A stretch of 64,000 nucleotides of DNA. Source: Turritopsis dohrnii. Taxonomy: Eukaryota > Cnidaria > Hydrozoa > Anthoathecata > Oceaniidae. Positions 35,817 through 46,639 of the stretch are shown here, one piece after another. The notes under the pieces were generated by a model. That model did no database searches. It was given only the letters and a program-made list of their open reading frames with translations, and was not told the origin of the DNA. Within the stretch, counting starts at the first letter, position 1; each line of letters begins with the position of its first letter. The stretch spans positions 744,001 through 808,000 of the forward strand of contig BQMF02000099.1 in NCBI GenBank assembly GCA_027922465.2. The letters are read 5' to 3'. The translations under genes and the position numbers were made by a program.

Positions 35817-36398
35817 TTAAAGTGGTAAATCGGGCCACGGAGTGTTTAGCGGGCTAAGCTTCTTTTTCGGAGGCTGTGATCCAGGTTCGTCTGTAAATGT
35901 AGATTTACGTTTCAAAGGCGTCTTTACCATTTCCATGGTGATTTCATTTTGCTGTTTTACTTGAATTTTCATTTTTAGTCCGTATAGTTCAGACGTATAG
36001 TCTCGTTGGAATACGTCAGGGACGACATTCACAATAGACTCCTTCATCTCGGGTTGTGGAATGACTCGTGTGTTTTGCACTTCACCACAGATGATTATAT
36101 CATGATTGCTGACACCAAGCTGGCTCGACCCGTGTCTTTTTTGTGCTTTAACATGATGTCGTACACGAACTTCACTCATCAACCTGTTATTCACTTGATG
36201 AATATTATATTTACGCCATTTCGATAGTAGACTATGTTTTTCTTTCTTAACTTTCTTTAGACTCGGTTCAATGGGAACACTCATCCTCTTCCTCTTTGCT
36301 TCATCTATGATCGCTTCACCGTAGCTTATTCTGCGACCCTCCACTACTGCTTTCTGAACTGCAGTGCTGTACATTATTCTCAATTCACACTTGTACAA
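35817..36398 (-). CDS. Unrecognised single-exon basic nuclear-type protein
   Basis: Intact frame of 193 codons from the first ATG (36398); a second in-frame ATG at 36374 would give 185. Basic patches suggest nuclear targeting: AKRKRMS, KKVKKEK, LKRKSTF, PPKKKLS. The N-terminal part (MYSTAVQKAVVEGRRISYGEA) is helix-like and the C-terminus is Pro-rich (PLNTPWPDLPL). I do not recognise a domain. There is only a faint, unproven resemblance in size, single-exon structure and N-terminal VQ...GRR arrangement to IER2/IER5-type immediate-early proteins. Two perfect TGACGTCA sites lie 68 and 97 bases upstream, which would suit a cAMP/stress-responsive gene. Protein-like composition across the whole length supports a real gene. 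Confidence 0.65.
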   Translation of the reverse strand: MYKCELRIMYSTAVQKAVVEGRRISYGEAIIDEAKRKRMSVPIEPSLKKVKKEKHSLLSKWRKYNIHQVNNRLMSEVRVRHHVKAQKRHGSSQLGVSNHDIIICGEVQNTRVIPQPEMKESIVNVVPDVFQRDYTSELYGLKMKIQVKQQNEITMEMVKTPLKRKSTFTDEPGSQPPKKKLSPLNTPWPDLPL

Positions 36399-36465
36399 AT
36401 TAAAACGTCTTTACTCTTTCAAAGAACTTTGTAAAAAGTGTTCACTTGGTATGTGTAACTGAATA

Positions 36466-36473
36466 TGACGTCA
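36466..36473. promoter_or_regulatory. CRE/ATF palindrome TGACGTCA (proximal)
   Basis: Perfect cAMP-response element 68 bases upstream of the 36398 start codon. Known binding site of CREB/ATF bZIP factors; its function here is inferred. Confidence 0.55.
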
Positions 36474-36494
36474 AATTGTATTCAGTAGATTATT

Positions 36495-36502
36495 TGACGT
36501 CA
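36495..36502. promoter_or_regulatory. CRE/ATF palindrome TGACGTCA (distal)
   Basis: Second perfect element, 29 bases from the first (start to start). Confidence 0.55.
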
Positions 36503-36597
36503 GCTAAATCGATTAACGGTCTTTTGGCCATAGTAACGTAAACATGGCGGTAGGGCGTAATTAAGCTCTCTATCAACGAGTATTTTGCGATGTGCAG

Positions 36598-36790
36598 CCT
36601 CAACTCTCAGAGATACAGAGGTTCAGAAATCAAGAGATGTTATCAGAAAAGCGAAGAAGAGAAAAAGAAGAAGTACAATGAAAGAGTTCTCCAAGTGGAA
36701 AATGCCACATTCACGCCTTTGGTGTTCTCCGCCACACTGGTGGAATAGGGAGAGAATGTAGCTAGCAAATTTTATCAGAGGCTTGCCGAC
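36598..36790 (+). pseudogene. Retroelement C-terminal fragment (relic)
   Basis: Translates to QRYRGSEIKRCYQKSEEEKK and on through NERVLQVENATFTPLVFS, then an in-frame TAG at 36746. Nearly identical in DNA to part of the minus-strand frame at 50571-51233, so both belong to one element family. The copy is truncated on both sides. Confidence 0.7.
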
Positions 36791-36799
36791 AATGTGACA

Positions 36800-37672
36800 A
36801 TGACGTAACAAATTCTTACAAATAGAAAATCATCCGTATAAGCGTAAGTAATGTTCGTAGAGATTAATCCATAAAAAATGTGATACCAAAATCAACTCAC
36901 AAGTGAAGCCAAAGCTGTGGAAAGTATGTAAAGTATTCTTTTCTTCATTCAACAATAATTTTCCTTATCAAGGAGCCAAGCGGAGTGTAAAGGTGTTTTA
37001 ACACGGTTTTCTTAAGTTTTTCTCTTTCTACTAATAACCGTAATCCGACCAAAATGAAATTTTTGACCTACCATGTTCGTTGCATCGCTTCTTTCCTTCT
37101 CAATTATTTCATCACGAACAGTGCTAGTGTTTATTTTACTCCAAATGCAATTAAACAAAGGTTTTTCGGTTTTTATCAAGCGGTAATTTCGAAGCAAAAA
37201 GAATAGACATCTGAAAAGGCTTTCTCCCATTTTCACATCTTGTTATAGCAGCAGTACACACACATGCACAATGTATTGGCACAATGTATTGACCATCGTT
37301 TCGCAGCCTACATCCTCCTCTTGACAGTTCTTGAACTGTTGTGAGCTGTTCATCTTCTACAGCTTGTAATAGCATTGAACCTATAACAGATTTTCTATAG
37401 CAGCAGCTATCGACATGTTGTTGACTGTGCTTTTTATACAGAAACGATTCCGCATGATATATCCCGAGGCCCAATTTACTACTACTTTATCAGAAAACTG
37501 AAGATCTGTAATTTAATAATGCGAATCACTTTATAAAAAGTTTTGGACTCTTTTGGTCTTGATATCTATTGTTTATGATATAATTTGCTATCTAATAGCA
37601 TTCAAAATTTCTGGAAAAGCACTTTTTCTTGTGCGTTTAGTAGGGAGCAAGAATGAAAATTAAGTATTATTA
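36800..37672. other. Unassigned region with weak open frames
   Basis: On the minus strand at 37474-37151, LLQAVEDEQLTTVQELSRGG and nearby residues faintly resemble an ankyrin-repeat start, but there are no flanking repeats or convincing splice sites. Not called as a gene. Confidence 0.3.
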
Positions 37673-38143
37673 AGTGCCGCGCTTATAACCGAGCATTTGT
37701 AACAAACTCCTCCCTCTAATAAACGCTGCATATTTAAAAGCGCCGTTTATTAGAAAACAGACTAGATAAGAATTAGTTTTGATAGTTTAATAGTTTGTTT
37801 TTTTTATCCAAACAAATTCTTCCTTATTTGCAAGATTATTTGATGTGTAGCTTATTGCTATAAAATAGAAAATATTCTCTCTTGTCATAAAAGAGAACGG
37901 CGACAACGATATTTTTGCCCTTCTTTGACATTTTTGTGAACATATCTTTTGTGTAAAACTTTTTCACACAATCTTTTGTTACGTTTTTTAGGATAAGAAA
38001 ATATTGTTGTTTAAGTTTGCTTTAATCTAATTTTTCATTTTGTAATAAACGCCACTCTCTAATGAACGCCTCCCTCATTAAACGCCGTATCCAAAATCTG
38101 TAATAAACGCCGCGGCGTTTATTAGAGGAATGACGGTATTCAA
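37673..38143. mobile_element. CGCC-rich TA-type element relic
   Basis: The left part has TAAGTGCCGCGCTTAT and CTAATAAACGCTGC. The right part has AATAAACGCCGCGGCGTTTA followed by TTAGAGGAATGACGGTA. It is the same end type as 54492-55117. Non-coding, and ends about 145 bp before the prefoldin start. Confidence 0.55.
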
Positions 38144-38289
38144 AATTTTCCCAAATGGTGTGTGTCACAAGTGTTAGTCAATTTAGGCTAGATTCCTTTC
38201 TACCTTCTCTTGAATTCCTCAAAGCCAGCGAAAGAACAGGGATGGGATCGCGTCTATAACTAACTACTGGGATTAAACTATAATTCAAG

Positions 38290-41200
38290 ATGGCTGCCGA
38301 AGTTCCACTCAAGAAAAAGCATCGAGGAATCCCTGAAGCAGCGTTCTTGGCAAGTACATTGTTGATGAATTTTTTGATAGTGTTTTTTTCAAGAAGAGAC
38401 AATAACAACAAACTCCCCTGTTTTTACATGGCGATGACTGTGTTTGCTCTTTTTCCCCTCTATCCTATCCATCAGCATCACAGCTTTTGTTTTGGTCGTC
38501 GAGCAATTTACGTTTCTTCAATCACAACAAATTCAAGCTATTTGTTTGTTTTCTTCCTGTAGTATATACGTCCACCTTAGTGAATTCACTTGTTTTTGTA
38601 CACAACACAAGACCTTCTTGTCATATATATACATATATATCAGAATTGTAAAATAACCATTTTAGGGTGGTCAAACAATGCAATGTTTTCATTAGAATAT
38701 TAGATTTAAAAAAAAAAATGTTCAGACAACTTAGAAAAACTGTCATAACTTCCCTCAAAATTGTCAAAACTGTATGAATTTTTTTAAAAAAATGTACAGA
38801 ATTTACTGCTGATTTTAAATATATAAGTATCGAAGCCACAGGGGAACTTGTGTTTGCACATTTTAACTAAAAACTGACCTCGGTAAAATTTTCGATTATT
38901 TACAAAAAACGGCACCGTAAAAATCAAGTACCCTAGTATGTTTGACAGCAAAGCGCGGAAGAGCATTGGACAGCGGTTAAAAACGGTTTTTTGCAACGCA
39001 CGCGCAAGACAATAAAGTTTCCCGCCATATATTTTTCTTCGCGATTATCTTCCCGAAAGACCTTGAAAATGCAAATCAAAGTTCATTTTTAAAAATTTTT
39101 TAAATGTTCATTTCGAATTTGCCGAAGAAAGTGACATCGTTGGAAAGCTTAGGCATTGTAGATTAACGCTGTGAAGTTTGTTTTATTATATAGTTGTTTG
39201 CTCTCGCGCGATTTTTCATTAAGTAACCCAAGGTAGCAAAACATTTTATACTGTCGATTAATTTTTTTTTTTTTCAGAAATTAATTTACGTCATCAAGTG
39301 ATTTGATTGGTTAGTAAGATTAAACAAAATGGCAGAATCGAATATAAACAAAGTGTTATGTTGTGACTCCCGTGCTTCACTCATGCTAAGTTCTCAGATT
39401 CCTGGATGTTGGGAACCCGAAAATCATAAAATCACTTCAAAAACCTTTCCAAATTGATTTGCAATTGTTGAAAATCAGTCTCAAATTTATTGATTGGGAA
39501 AGCTATAAATTCATTGTCTGATCAGGATTTTTCTGAGAAAATTAGAAAACCATCCAACTTTGAAGAAAATAAAATTGCATAACAAGAAATTCCCCTTACA
39601 TGTATGAAATTTACTGATTCTTTTTTGCATATTTTCTAAACTAAAATGAAAAATGGATCATCGCATTGAGATGCATTTACAGTTGATTTTATTAAGAACC
39701 TGCAATTTATAAAAAAAAACATTATATTTGGCAAATTTCTATTCATATATATAAGTTAGGTTTTGGAAAAATTTTATTTCATTCATGTAAGCTCAATTAT
39801 GCAACTCTGTATATTAAATAACGCAATAATTATGCATATGTAATTATGGTAATTTATGCAAGTTCGGTTCTTAATTGACACTACGCCAATAGTTAAGTGT
39901 GGCAAATTTCATTTCATTCATGTGAGCACAAGATATAGAAATTTAGAGATTTGCATAAAATAACAAGATAATTATGCATAAATTATGCTAAATTATGCTT
40001 AATTTTGAATTATCGACACTTGGAATGAATTTTTTGGACTGAAATAGTTAAGTGTGGAAATTTTCATTTCATTTCATTCATGTAAGCACAAGATATAGCA
40101 ATTTAGGGATTAAACACATAATTATGCTAATTCATGCAATTTTGGTTCTTAATTTTAAACTTTAATCATTGGAAATGAATTTCTCAGATCGAAAAACTTC
40201 CATGTTGAAAATTTCATTTCATTTGATTTACATGAGCACAAGATATTACACATTAGAGAATGCAAGCATTATTATTTGTCATAATTACTACGTAATTATG
40301 CTAATTTATGCAGTTTAGGTTTGGAATTTCGAACTTTGATTGTCGGAAACGAATTTCTCGGACCAAAATACATTTATACTGAAGATTTCATTGAATTTCG
40401 TTCATTCAATCAAAAGTTATTGTTGATTTTGTATAAACAGTTAATACAAAACCATTGGTTTTGGTGCCACTTTCTTCCTAATAGTCCCTTCATAAATAAT
40501 TCCCAAAAATAGCCAATTTTTCGGTGTTTTAAATTTGAATAACTTTTGATTGGGTTGGAGTTAGAAGGTGGTTGACCCCTCGTTGGATTGCATTTTTAAA
40601 GCTCTTTGTAATGATATAGTTTTCATTATCATACCTATAAAATAAATTTTTTCATTGACCACCCTACCATTATTCATGTGGAACTACAACAACTGATAAA
40701 ATTGCATGCACAAAGTATATATCTGTTACATGTGCTTAGGTCCTCCTACTCAGCTTAAAGCAAGGCACTAAAAGTGCACTTATTTCTAGAATAACAGTAG
40801 AAGTGTTGGAGTGCCATAATGTATGTATGTGCATGCTGCTGTTATGTTCTGGAATACTAAGGAAATTTGACATTTTTCATGCTTTTCAAATATATATCAA
40901 GACGGATCTTTCTAATAGCTAAAACTTTCAAATTGAAACTTGAAGATACACCTAAAACCTTGACAAGACAGTAAGAAAAGTATTCACTAATGACATCAAC
41001 TTTTTTTAATGTTTTATAAACTTTTAATGTTTTAAAATTTCTTGTATATAATGATTTGAGAACAGGAACCAATCTGAGAAAACTCTATAAACTTTAGAGT
41101 TAAGACATTGAATAAAATAATCTTAAGGCAGTAACAAGAAGTAGGTTAGAAAAAATATAAAGTGATACAGAGTAGATATGAACCACCCTTACACACCCTT

Positions 41201-43284
41201 ACATTCGTATTGCCCTTACTTACTGACTGTGATCCTAATATCTTTAGGAAGATGTTGATGCATACATGAAAAATGAGCAATCCACAGAAACAGTTCTTCA
41301 GAAATTAGACGAACAATACCAAAAATATAAATTCATGGAAACTAACTTGGTACAAAAGAAATTAAGGTTTGTGATACTTAGTCCATCGCATGTTAATAAT
41401 CTACTTTCAGTATTGTGAACAATAACAGAGTGGTGTGATGATTTCTTTTTAGACTCTCTGCACAAATACCAGATATAAAGTCAACGCTTGCATCTATCAA
41501 GTGGTTAAAAAAGAAAAAGGTGTCTATTTCTATTTATTAATTTGCATAAGGCATTACAATGGCCTAATCTCGCAAATAGAACAGAAAAATTACAAAAATG
41601 AAAATAGCAAAAAAAAATAAATAAGTTAGATGAAGTATATATAAATATGAATTTTAAATGTAAAATTTTATTAAAAATATTTTATTAACAAGAATAAAGT
41701 TTATATATAAAAATATATGAATTGTAAATGTAAAATTTTATTAAAAAATATTTTATTAACAAAGAATAAGTTTATAAAAGTCGATAAAAGCGTGTACAGA
41801 CAAAATGTCGAAAACCACACAGAAATTGCTGAAAAAGGTACAAAGCCTTGTTAGAAGATTAACTAGGAAAATTAATGTGAATTGGTGAGAGACGCTAAAA
41901 ACTTAGCTAAATCGATGTCAAAATTAATCATGAACAATAAGATCTAACTCTTTCTTAAATTTTGAAACATAGTCCATGCTAGATATTTTTGTTGGTAGAT
42001 TGTTCCATTTTTTGACAACATCAGGAAAGAACGAAGTCGTGTACACTTTTATACGCCCAAACAATGGGTTGAACTATTCTGTATTCATTAAGCAGACCAA
42101 ACTAAAAACTAAATGCTTGTCTGATTGCATCTTGCTAGTTGATAAATCTCTGCAATGATGGGAAACTGTTACATTTTTCCTTTTCTTTTTATTAGTCTTT
42201 GAAGTTGTGGTTCAATATCATTATGTTTATTTTGAATTCCAAACTTAATGTTATAGAAAATGTAATACTGCTAGATTATTAACTTGAAAAAAAATTTGGA
42301 GGCATCCCTCCCTTGTAATAGGCAATTGGAAATGAGATATTTATCACTTTGCATTCTACATGACATAAGGTTACCAAATTAAGATTAGGTTGAAAGGATG
42401 GCTAAATGCTTTCTTAAAGAGAATTACAAGCCTGTTGCTATCATTTGTAATGCTATTTAAAATTTAGGATTCCAGTGAGCCACTAAAAACACAATTTATG
42501 CTATCTGACCAGTTATTTGTGAATGCAAAAGTGCCAGCCACCAACAAAGTATGTTTATGGCTTGGTGCTAATGTCATGCTTGAATATGACATTGATGAAG
42601 CAGAAGAACTCTTAACGAAAAATTTAAGAACAGCTGAAACAAACTTAGAAGAATTGAACGATGATCTTTGTTTCTTGAGAGACCAGGTTACAACAATTGA
42701 AGTCAGTATCCTTTCTCATGGTGATGTTTTTTTCTCTACGCAGGTGTTATTCAATTCAGGCTGCTTTACGTCTTTCTATCCAATCTTAGCAATCCTTCTT
42801 TGTGTTCATTTTGACTTACTACCTGTTGGGTTGTGGATTACAATCAAGTCAAAAAATTCCCATTGTTTAGTTTTGGGTTGGAGTAGTTCGAAATACCTTT
42901 AGAAATATATAACTTTTCTAAAGTCAATTTGACTGATCAACGTTAACGTGTTTTGGTTAGAGTGACAAATCGCAGAATTGCTAAAGAAAAATAGCTTCGG
43001 ACGTAAATTAACTTTCTGATAAAATCCCTGTGTTTATACTAGTTACTCAAATAACCGCCTGCATTTGTTATGTCCAATCTATTGTATGTTGTAGATAAAT
43101 CTTATCTCATTCCTTGCATTCGCGTATGCCATGTTTTTGCTATGTACATCATGACACACTTCTATATCGGGGTTATTATATTTTCACATATGTTGATGTT
43201 ATTCTTAACAGAGTCTCAGGTATGGCGCGTGTATACAATTGGGACGTCAAAAGAAGACAAAAGTTAAAAGCAAAGAATACTTAG
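38290..43284 (+). CDS. VBP1: Prefoldin subunit 3 (VHL-binding protein 1)
   Basis: Five exons: 38290-38349, 41248-41366, 41453-41519, 42468-42705, 43220-43284, giving 182 aa (human about 197). The start MAAEVPLKKKHRGIPEAAFL joins to EDVDAYM, the family signature. Then come the N-terminal coiled-coil helix (LDEQYQKYKFMETNLVQKK), SIKWLKKKK, VPATNKVCLWLGANVMLEYD (beta-hairpin core), and the C-terminal helix with DLCFLRDQVTTIEVSMARVY then NWDVKRR. Known role: alpha-type subunit of the hexameric prefoldin co-chaperone that delivers nascent actin and tubulin to TRiC/CCT in the cytosol. Exon 1 ends before GCAAGT, so intron 1 uses a GC-AG splice pair; phases require this. Introns 1 and 3 hold repeats. 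The identification is firm. Confidence 0.95.
38663..40666. mobile_element. 2 kb TIR element filling prefoldin intron 1
   Basis: TAGGGTGGTCAA at the left is matched by TTGACCACCCTA at the right, flanked by CCATT on both sides (38657-38661 or close, and 40667-40671), a possible 5-bp target duplication. The interior contains degenerate tandem units of about 140-165 bp (39765-40420). No transposase frame was seen. Confidence 0.5.
39765..40420. repeat. Degenerate tandem array, about 140-165 bp units
   Basis: The word TTTCATTTCATTCATG(T/A)GAGC followed by ACAAGATAT recurs near 39768, 39907, 40063, 40223 and 40386 (last copy weak). Each is followed by AATTATGC-rich DNA and a GGAAATGAATTT-type segment. 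Confidence 0.65.
41637..41780. repeat. Two-copy tandem duplication in prefoldin intron 3
   Basis: A unit of about 74 bp containing GTAAAATTTTATTAAAAATA and AAGTTTATA occurs twice with few differences. Confidence 0.7.
41925..42480 (-). pseudogene. LINE-type retroelement 3' coding relic
   Basis: On the minus strand the frame ending at 41925 reads SFFPDVVKKWNNLPTKISSM then FKKELDLIVHD and a stop. This is the usual non-LTR retrotransposon C-terminal pattern (FF...WN.LP...). Upstream the frame has an in-frame stop (after LVCLMNTE) and decays. It lies antisense in prefoldin intron 3. Confidence 0.65.
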
Positions 43285-44768
43285 AGATTTTTTTTAGTTT
43301 ACTAGATATTATTGTGAAGTATTTTTTTTTCTTTTCATGTAAAGATATGTTTCTTTGTGATACGTTTTTTTTTTGTTTTTGTTTTTTTCAAACCACAAGT
43401 TCTTCTCTTTCCATGGATAAAAATTACTGGAAATTTCTAGAATCAATGGAATCTAAGTGACCAAAATCGTCAAAAAGTCACTGCGACAAAGGGCATTTTC
43501 GATGAAATAGTGTGTATATTTCTATAGGAATGTACTCCTTCTCAGTGACTTTTCAATATTTTATCCACTGGGATACTTGAAACTAGGATGCGTGAGGGAA
43601 TACACGATTTCATATTAGAAATCATCAATGATATCACTAATAATATACTCGTCGATGTTCAAAATCGAGACTTGCAAGATAAACCTTTAACTTTTTGGTG
43701 TAATTTTGGGAAGTGACAGTTGGAACGCATGAAGTCCCTAGGTTTCCTATTAAATGAACTCAGAAGCAAGTCGTATGGCTTGAAGTTTCAGTGTCGTACA
43801 ATGGCATCACTAGTAATTACAGCACTTTCCAATAGGCAACAGCATGATTCTAAATACCATATCTTATCGGTGAAAAGAAGAAATTTTTTCCGACCAACAA
43901 TTTTGTGCCGATTTTTTTTACCGACCAATTTTTCCTTTTCTTTTTTTTTGTGGCCAATTTTTCTTTTTGGCTTATTCTCTTGTAAGAAGATGATAGCAAA
44001 GACGAAGAAAGTGATGATGAAAATGTAATTGAGGTAAAATTGAATGACGGAGAGGGACCAACCGAACCTGGCCAAACTACGATTTAACAGAGAGGAAACC
44101 AATAATTAGTAGTAGAACCAATAATTCGGAACCAAAACAAAAAAATACGCAAATGCAGGAAAAAATAGTATTGATTAAACTTAAATTTTCTTTTGGTTGT
44201 TGTTTTTGTTGAAAGAAAAATTTATGAAAATTCAAACTTTCTTGGTAATTTTTTTGTCCAGAAATTAGTCGGCAACAGTCAAACATTTAGTTTAATTTTT
44301 ATCGAGGTGGCTAATTTTTTTGCCGGCTTTTTATTTTTGCCGACTTTTTTTCCCAATAAGATATTTCTTCTGGTTGCAAATGGCGCTCATTACAAAATCT
44401 ACATTAAAGTTTCAGAAAAAATTAAAATATAATATGATGCGTATTGCTCTGATTTGACCAAATTTACATCATGGCTCACAAATGTTTAATTAGCATCTCG
44501 AATTGTTCTTTTTTCTTCAAAATTTTATGAAAATTGAAGGACTTTCGAAGTTTGGTAAAGAATTCATGTGATGTTGCACGAAATTGTCCATAACATTGAT
44601 TAGTAATAACTGAAGTATACAAGTATATGAATCAATTGTGTAATATCATTGAAGGGTAAAATAGAATAGAAACGAACGTGTTCATTAGCCACATTCCTGA
44701 CATCAACCAGCCTGTTACACGAAAAAATATAATTACTGATGAGACTCAATAATTACTTCTGACATGTA
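43285..44768. other. Gene-poor T-rich region downstream of prefoldin
   Basis: Apart from the MITE at 43461-43573 it is T- and TTTTTGCCGAC/CCGACCAATTTTT-rich low-complexity DNA (43880-44350). A diverged relative of the 128-bp repeat (ATGAAAATTGAAGGACTTTC) lies at about 44527-44550. Confidence 0.5.
43461..43573. mobile_element. CCCAGTGGGC-type MITE copy
   Basis: AAAAAGTCACTGCGACAAAG, ATTTCTATAGGAATGTACTC and CAGTGACTTTTCAATATTTT...CACTGGGA place it in the same family as 55841-55961. Confidence 0.6.
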
Positions 44769-45700
44769 CAGTGTGTCCACGAGAAAGTGGGCACCTTGTT
44801 TAAAACACAAATAACTTTTCGAGTTTTTAACAATACAATGCGGTTTTTATACCGTTGGAAAGAGGCTTTTTTGAGCTTTCCAAAAATATAAGTTGTTATT
44901 TATAAAAATTTTTATTTTAAAAAATATTAAGTATTTTTTGTTTCGATACGCTTGTTAATTTTGTAATGATCAATAAAACAGACTTTTAACGAGCAATTAA
45001 CCTTTTGTTTCGTTGAAACAACCACTGTTGTTGGTGTTGTGCTAATTTTGTCACGAAATTTTTTGAAAAGACACAAACCTTTTTTCATTGTGTAAACTTA
45101 CCTTAAATTTTTTATTATGATTTAATAATTTCATATTCCCAAGCATTTCCAAAACCTTTATAAGCGAGAAAACAAACTTTTATGAAATTCATTCTATTAT
45201 GCAGTTAACAGTCCAGCAGTGAACTTTCGTGGTAAAATAAGTTTCATGAGACGAAAAGTTATGTAGCTGTTATTCAGGCTTTTAGACAGCAGTTTCTGGG
45301 TAGAAATCCCCCATCAAAAAGCACGATTCAAAGTTTTTAAAAGTTTGTAAAAGAGTTTTAGAAATGAAACTTTCAATTTCAAGCTTGTAAAAACGTAAAG
45401 TTTTCCTTATGTAAACGCAGCTTTATTACAATATTTTAGCTTTTTATGATTTCCCATGCTACTCGAGTCGTTAACATCTATTCAAACAAGCGTTAATTGA
45501 TCGTTATTGATTTAATGTCATGGTTTCATGGTAAAATCGATTATATTTCCCGAAAAAATGGTTTTTCTGTGAAAAGGGTCATATATTTAGAAAGAGCAAA
45601 ACATTTTCTTTCTGTTAATATAAAAATTGAAAAAACAAGCATGAAAAACAAAAGATATGCTTATTAAAAGTTAGGTGCCCACTTTCTGGTGGACACACTG
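44769..45700. mobile_element. Tc1/mariner-type non-autonomous element
   Basis: TIRs of about 28 bp: CAGTGTGTCCACGAGAAAGT (44769) and, inverted, CAGTGTGTCCACCAGAAAGT (ending 45700), each continuing GGGCACC. Both are directly flanked by TA, the Tc1/mariner target duplication. About 932 bp with no transposase frame. Confidence 0.8.
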
Positions 45701-45790
45701 TAAAACTTTACTTGTATCAAAAGAAACATCATTACTTTGCACGTTTTTTTCGAATGTTCACGTGAAGTTTCTAATGACTTTGGGGGACAT

Positions 45791-46635
45791 ACTTTAATCG
45801 GAGAAACTTTCGCGAGAGAAACTTTCGCGAATTTCGCGAATTTGACCCTTTTTCGCGAAAGTTTATCCCGCGAAAAATTTAAAATCACTCATTCGCGAAA
45901 GTTTATCTCGCGAAATTTTGCTCTTATTTCCAAATCACGAAAGTTTATCCAGTAAAATTTCGATTTTTTTTTTGCAATTTTTTAAATTTTAAAGCTACTA
46001 AAATGCCGGAGATCTATTTCAAAATCTATGTATATAATAAGGCAGGAAAGACTTGCCAATTTGATCTTCTTGTGAAAACATTTTTTTTTCTTGTAACAAA
46101 TCAGTCATATTTTGATACACAGATATAATAGACGCTGTAAAATATTATTTGTGTAAAAAATGTTTTTCAGTCGTCGATAATGACAATATCAGTTGATTCC
46201 TTTCCCTGCAGTATATTATCTCCGATACGCGGTTTCTTTAGCATGAGTATGACAACGGCGGCGACGATGAGGAGTGGGGACCAGAAGGTGCTAGAAATGT
46301 ATTTGGTGACGTTTTCAACGAATTTGACGACGAACAATCTTTGTAGTTTTTGAACTAATTTTATCTTCATTTTATTTGTAGTAAATGAAAACTACAGATT
46401 CGAATGCATGCATTTTGTCAATTTTCTGCATAGAAAAATCCTTTGTTTTCTAAAAACTGTCCTAAATTATTTCAAAAAATTCCTTCATTCGCGAAAATTT
46501 ATCTCGCGAAAATTTATCAATTTCTTCATTCGCGAAAGTTTATCTCGCGAAATTTTGCGACTTTTCCAATTCGCGAAAGTTTATCCAAAACATTTCGCGA
46601 ATTTTTGACCTCGCGAAAGTTTCTCCGATTAAAGT
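45791..46635. mobile_element. TIR element with arrayed TCGCGAAAGTTTATC motifs
   Basis: TIR ACTTTAATCGGAGAAACTTT at the left is perfectly inverted at the right (46616-46635). The motif (T)TCGCGAAAGTTTATC recurs inward from both ends (45825-45950 and 46485-46620). TTAA sits at the same place near each tip. Architecture equals that of 5601-6396. The interior holds a minus-strand 67-codon frame. Confidence 0.75.
46167..46370 (-). CDS. Candidate single-pass membrane microprotein within a TIR element
   Basis: 67 codons, MKIKLVQKLQRLF..., with an amphipathic basic N-terminal half, one clear hydrophobic segment (WSPLLIVAAVVILML), a KKPR stop-transfer and an acidic end (TDIVIIDD). It lies centrally between the two motif arrays of the 45791-46635 element. 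No family is recognised. It may be a captured host exon, an element gene, or chance. Confidence 0.35.
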   Translation of the reverse strand: MKIKLVQKLQRLFVVKFVENVTKYISSTFWSPLLIVAAVVILMLKKPRIGDNILQGKESTDIVIIDD

Positions 46636-46639
46636 ATTC

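Noticed and set aside
37151..37474. An ankyrin-repeat protein on the minus strand
   Set aside because: Only one weak repeat-like start; no further repeats or supported splice sites.
39765..40420. A CRISPR-like array
   Set aside because: Units of about 140-165 bp are degenerate, without short exact repeats and unique spacers, in a eukaryotic intron.
43720..44432. Small proteins downstream of prefoldin 3
   Set aside because: Frames run through T-rich low-complexity DNA and yield Phe/Leu-rich chance translations.
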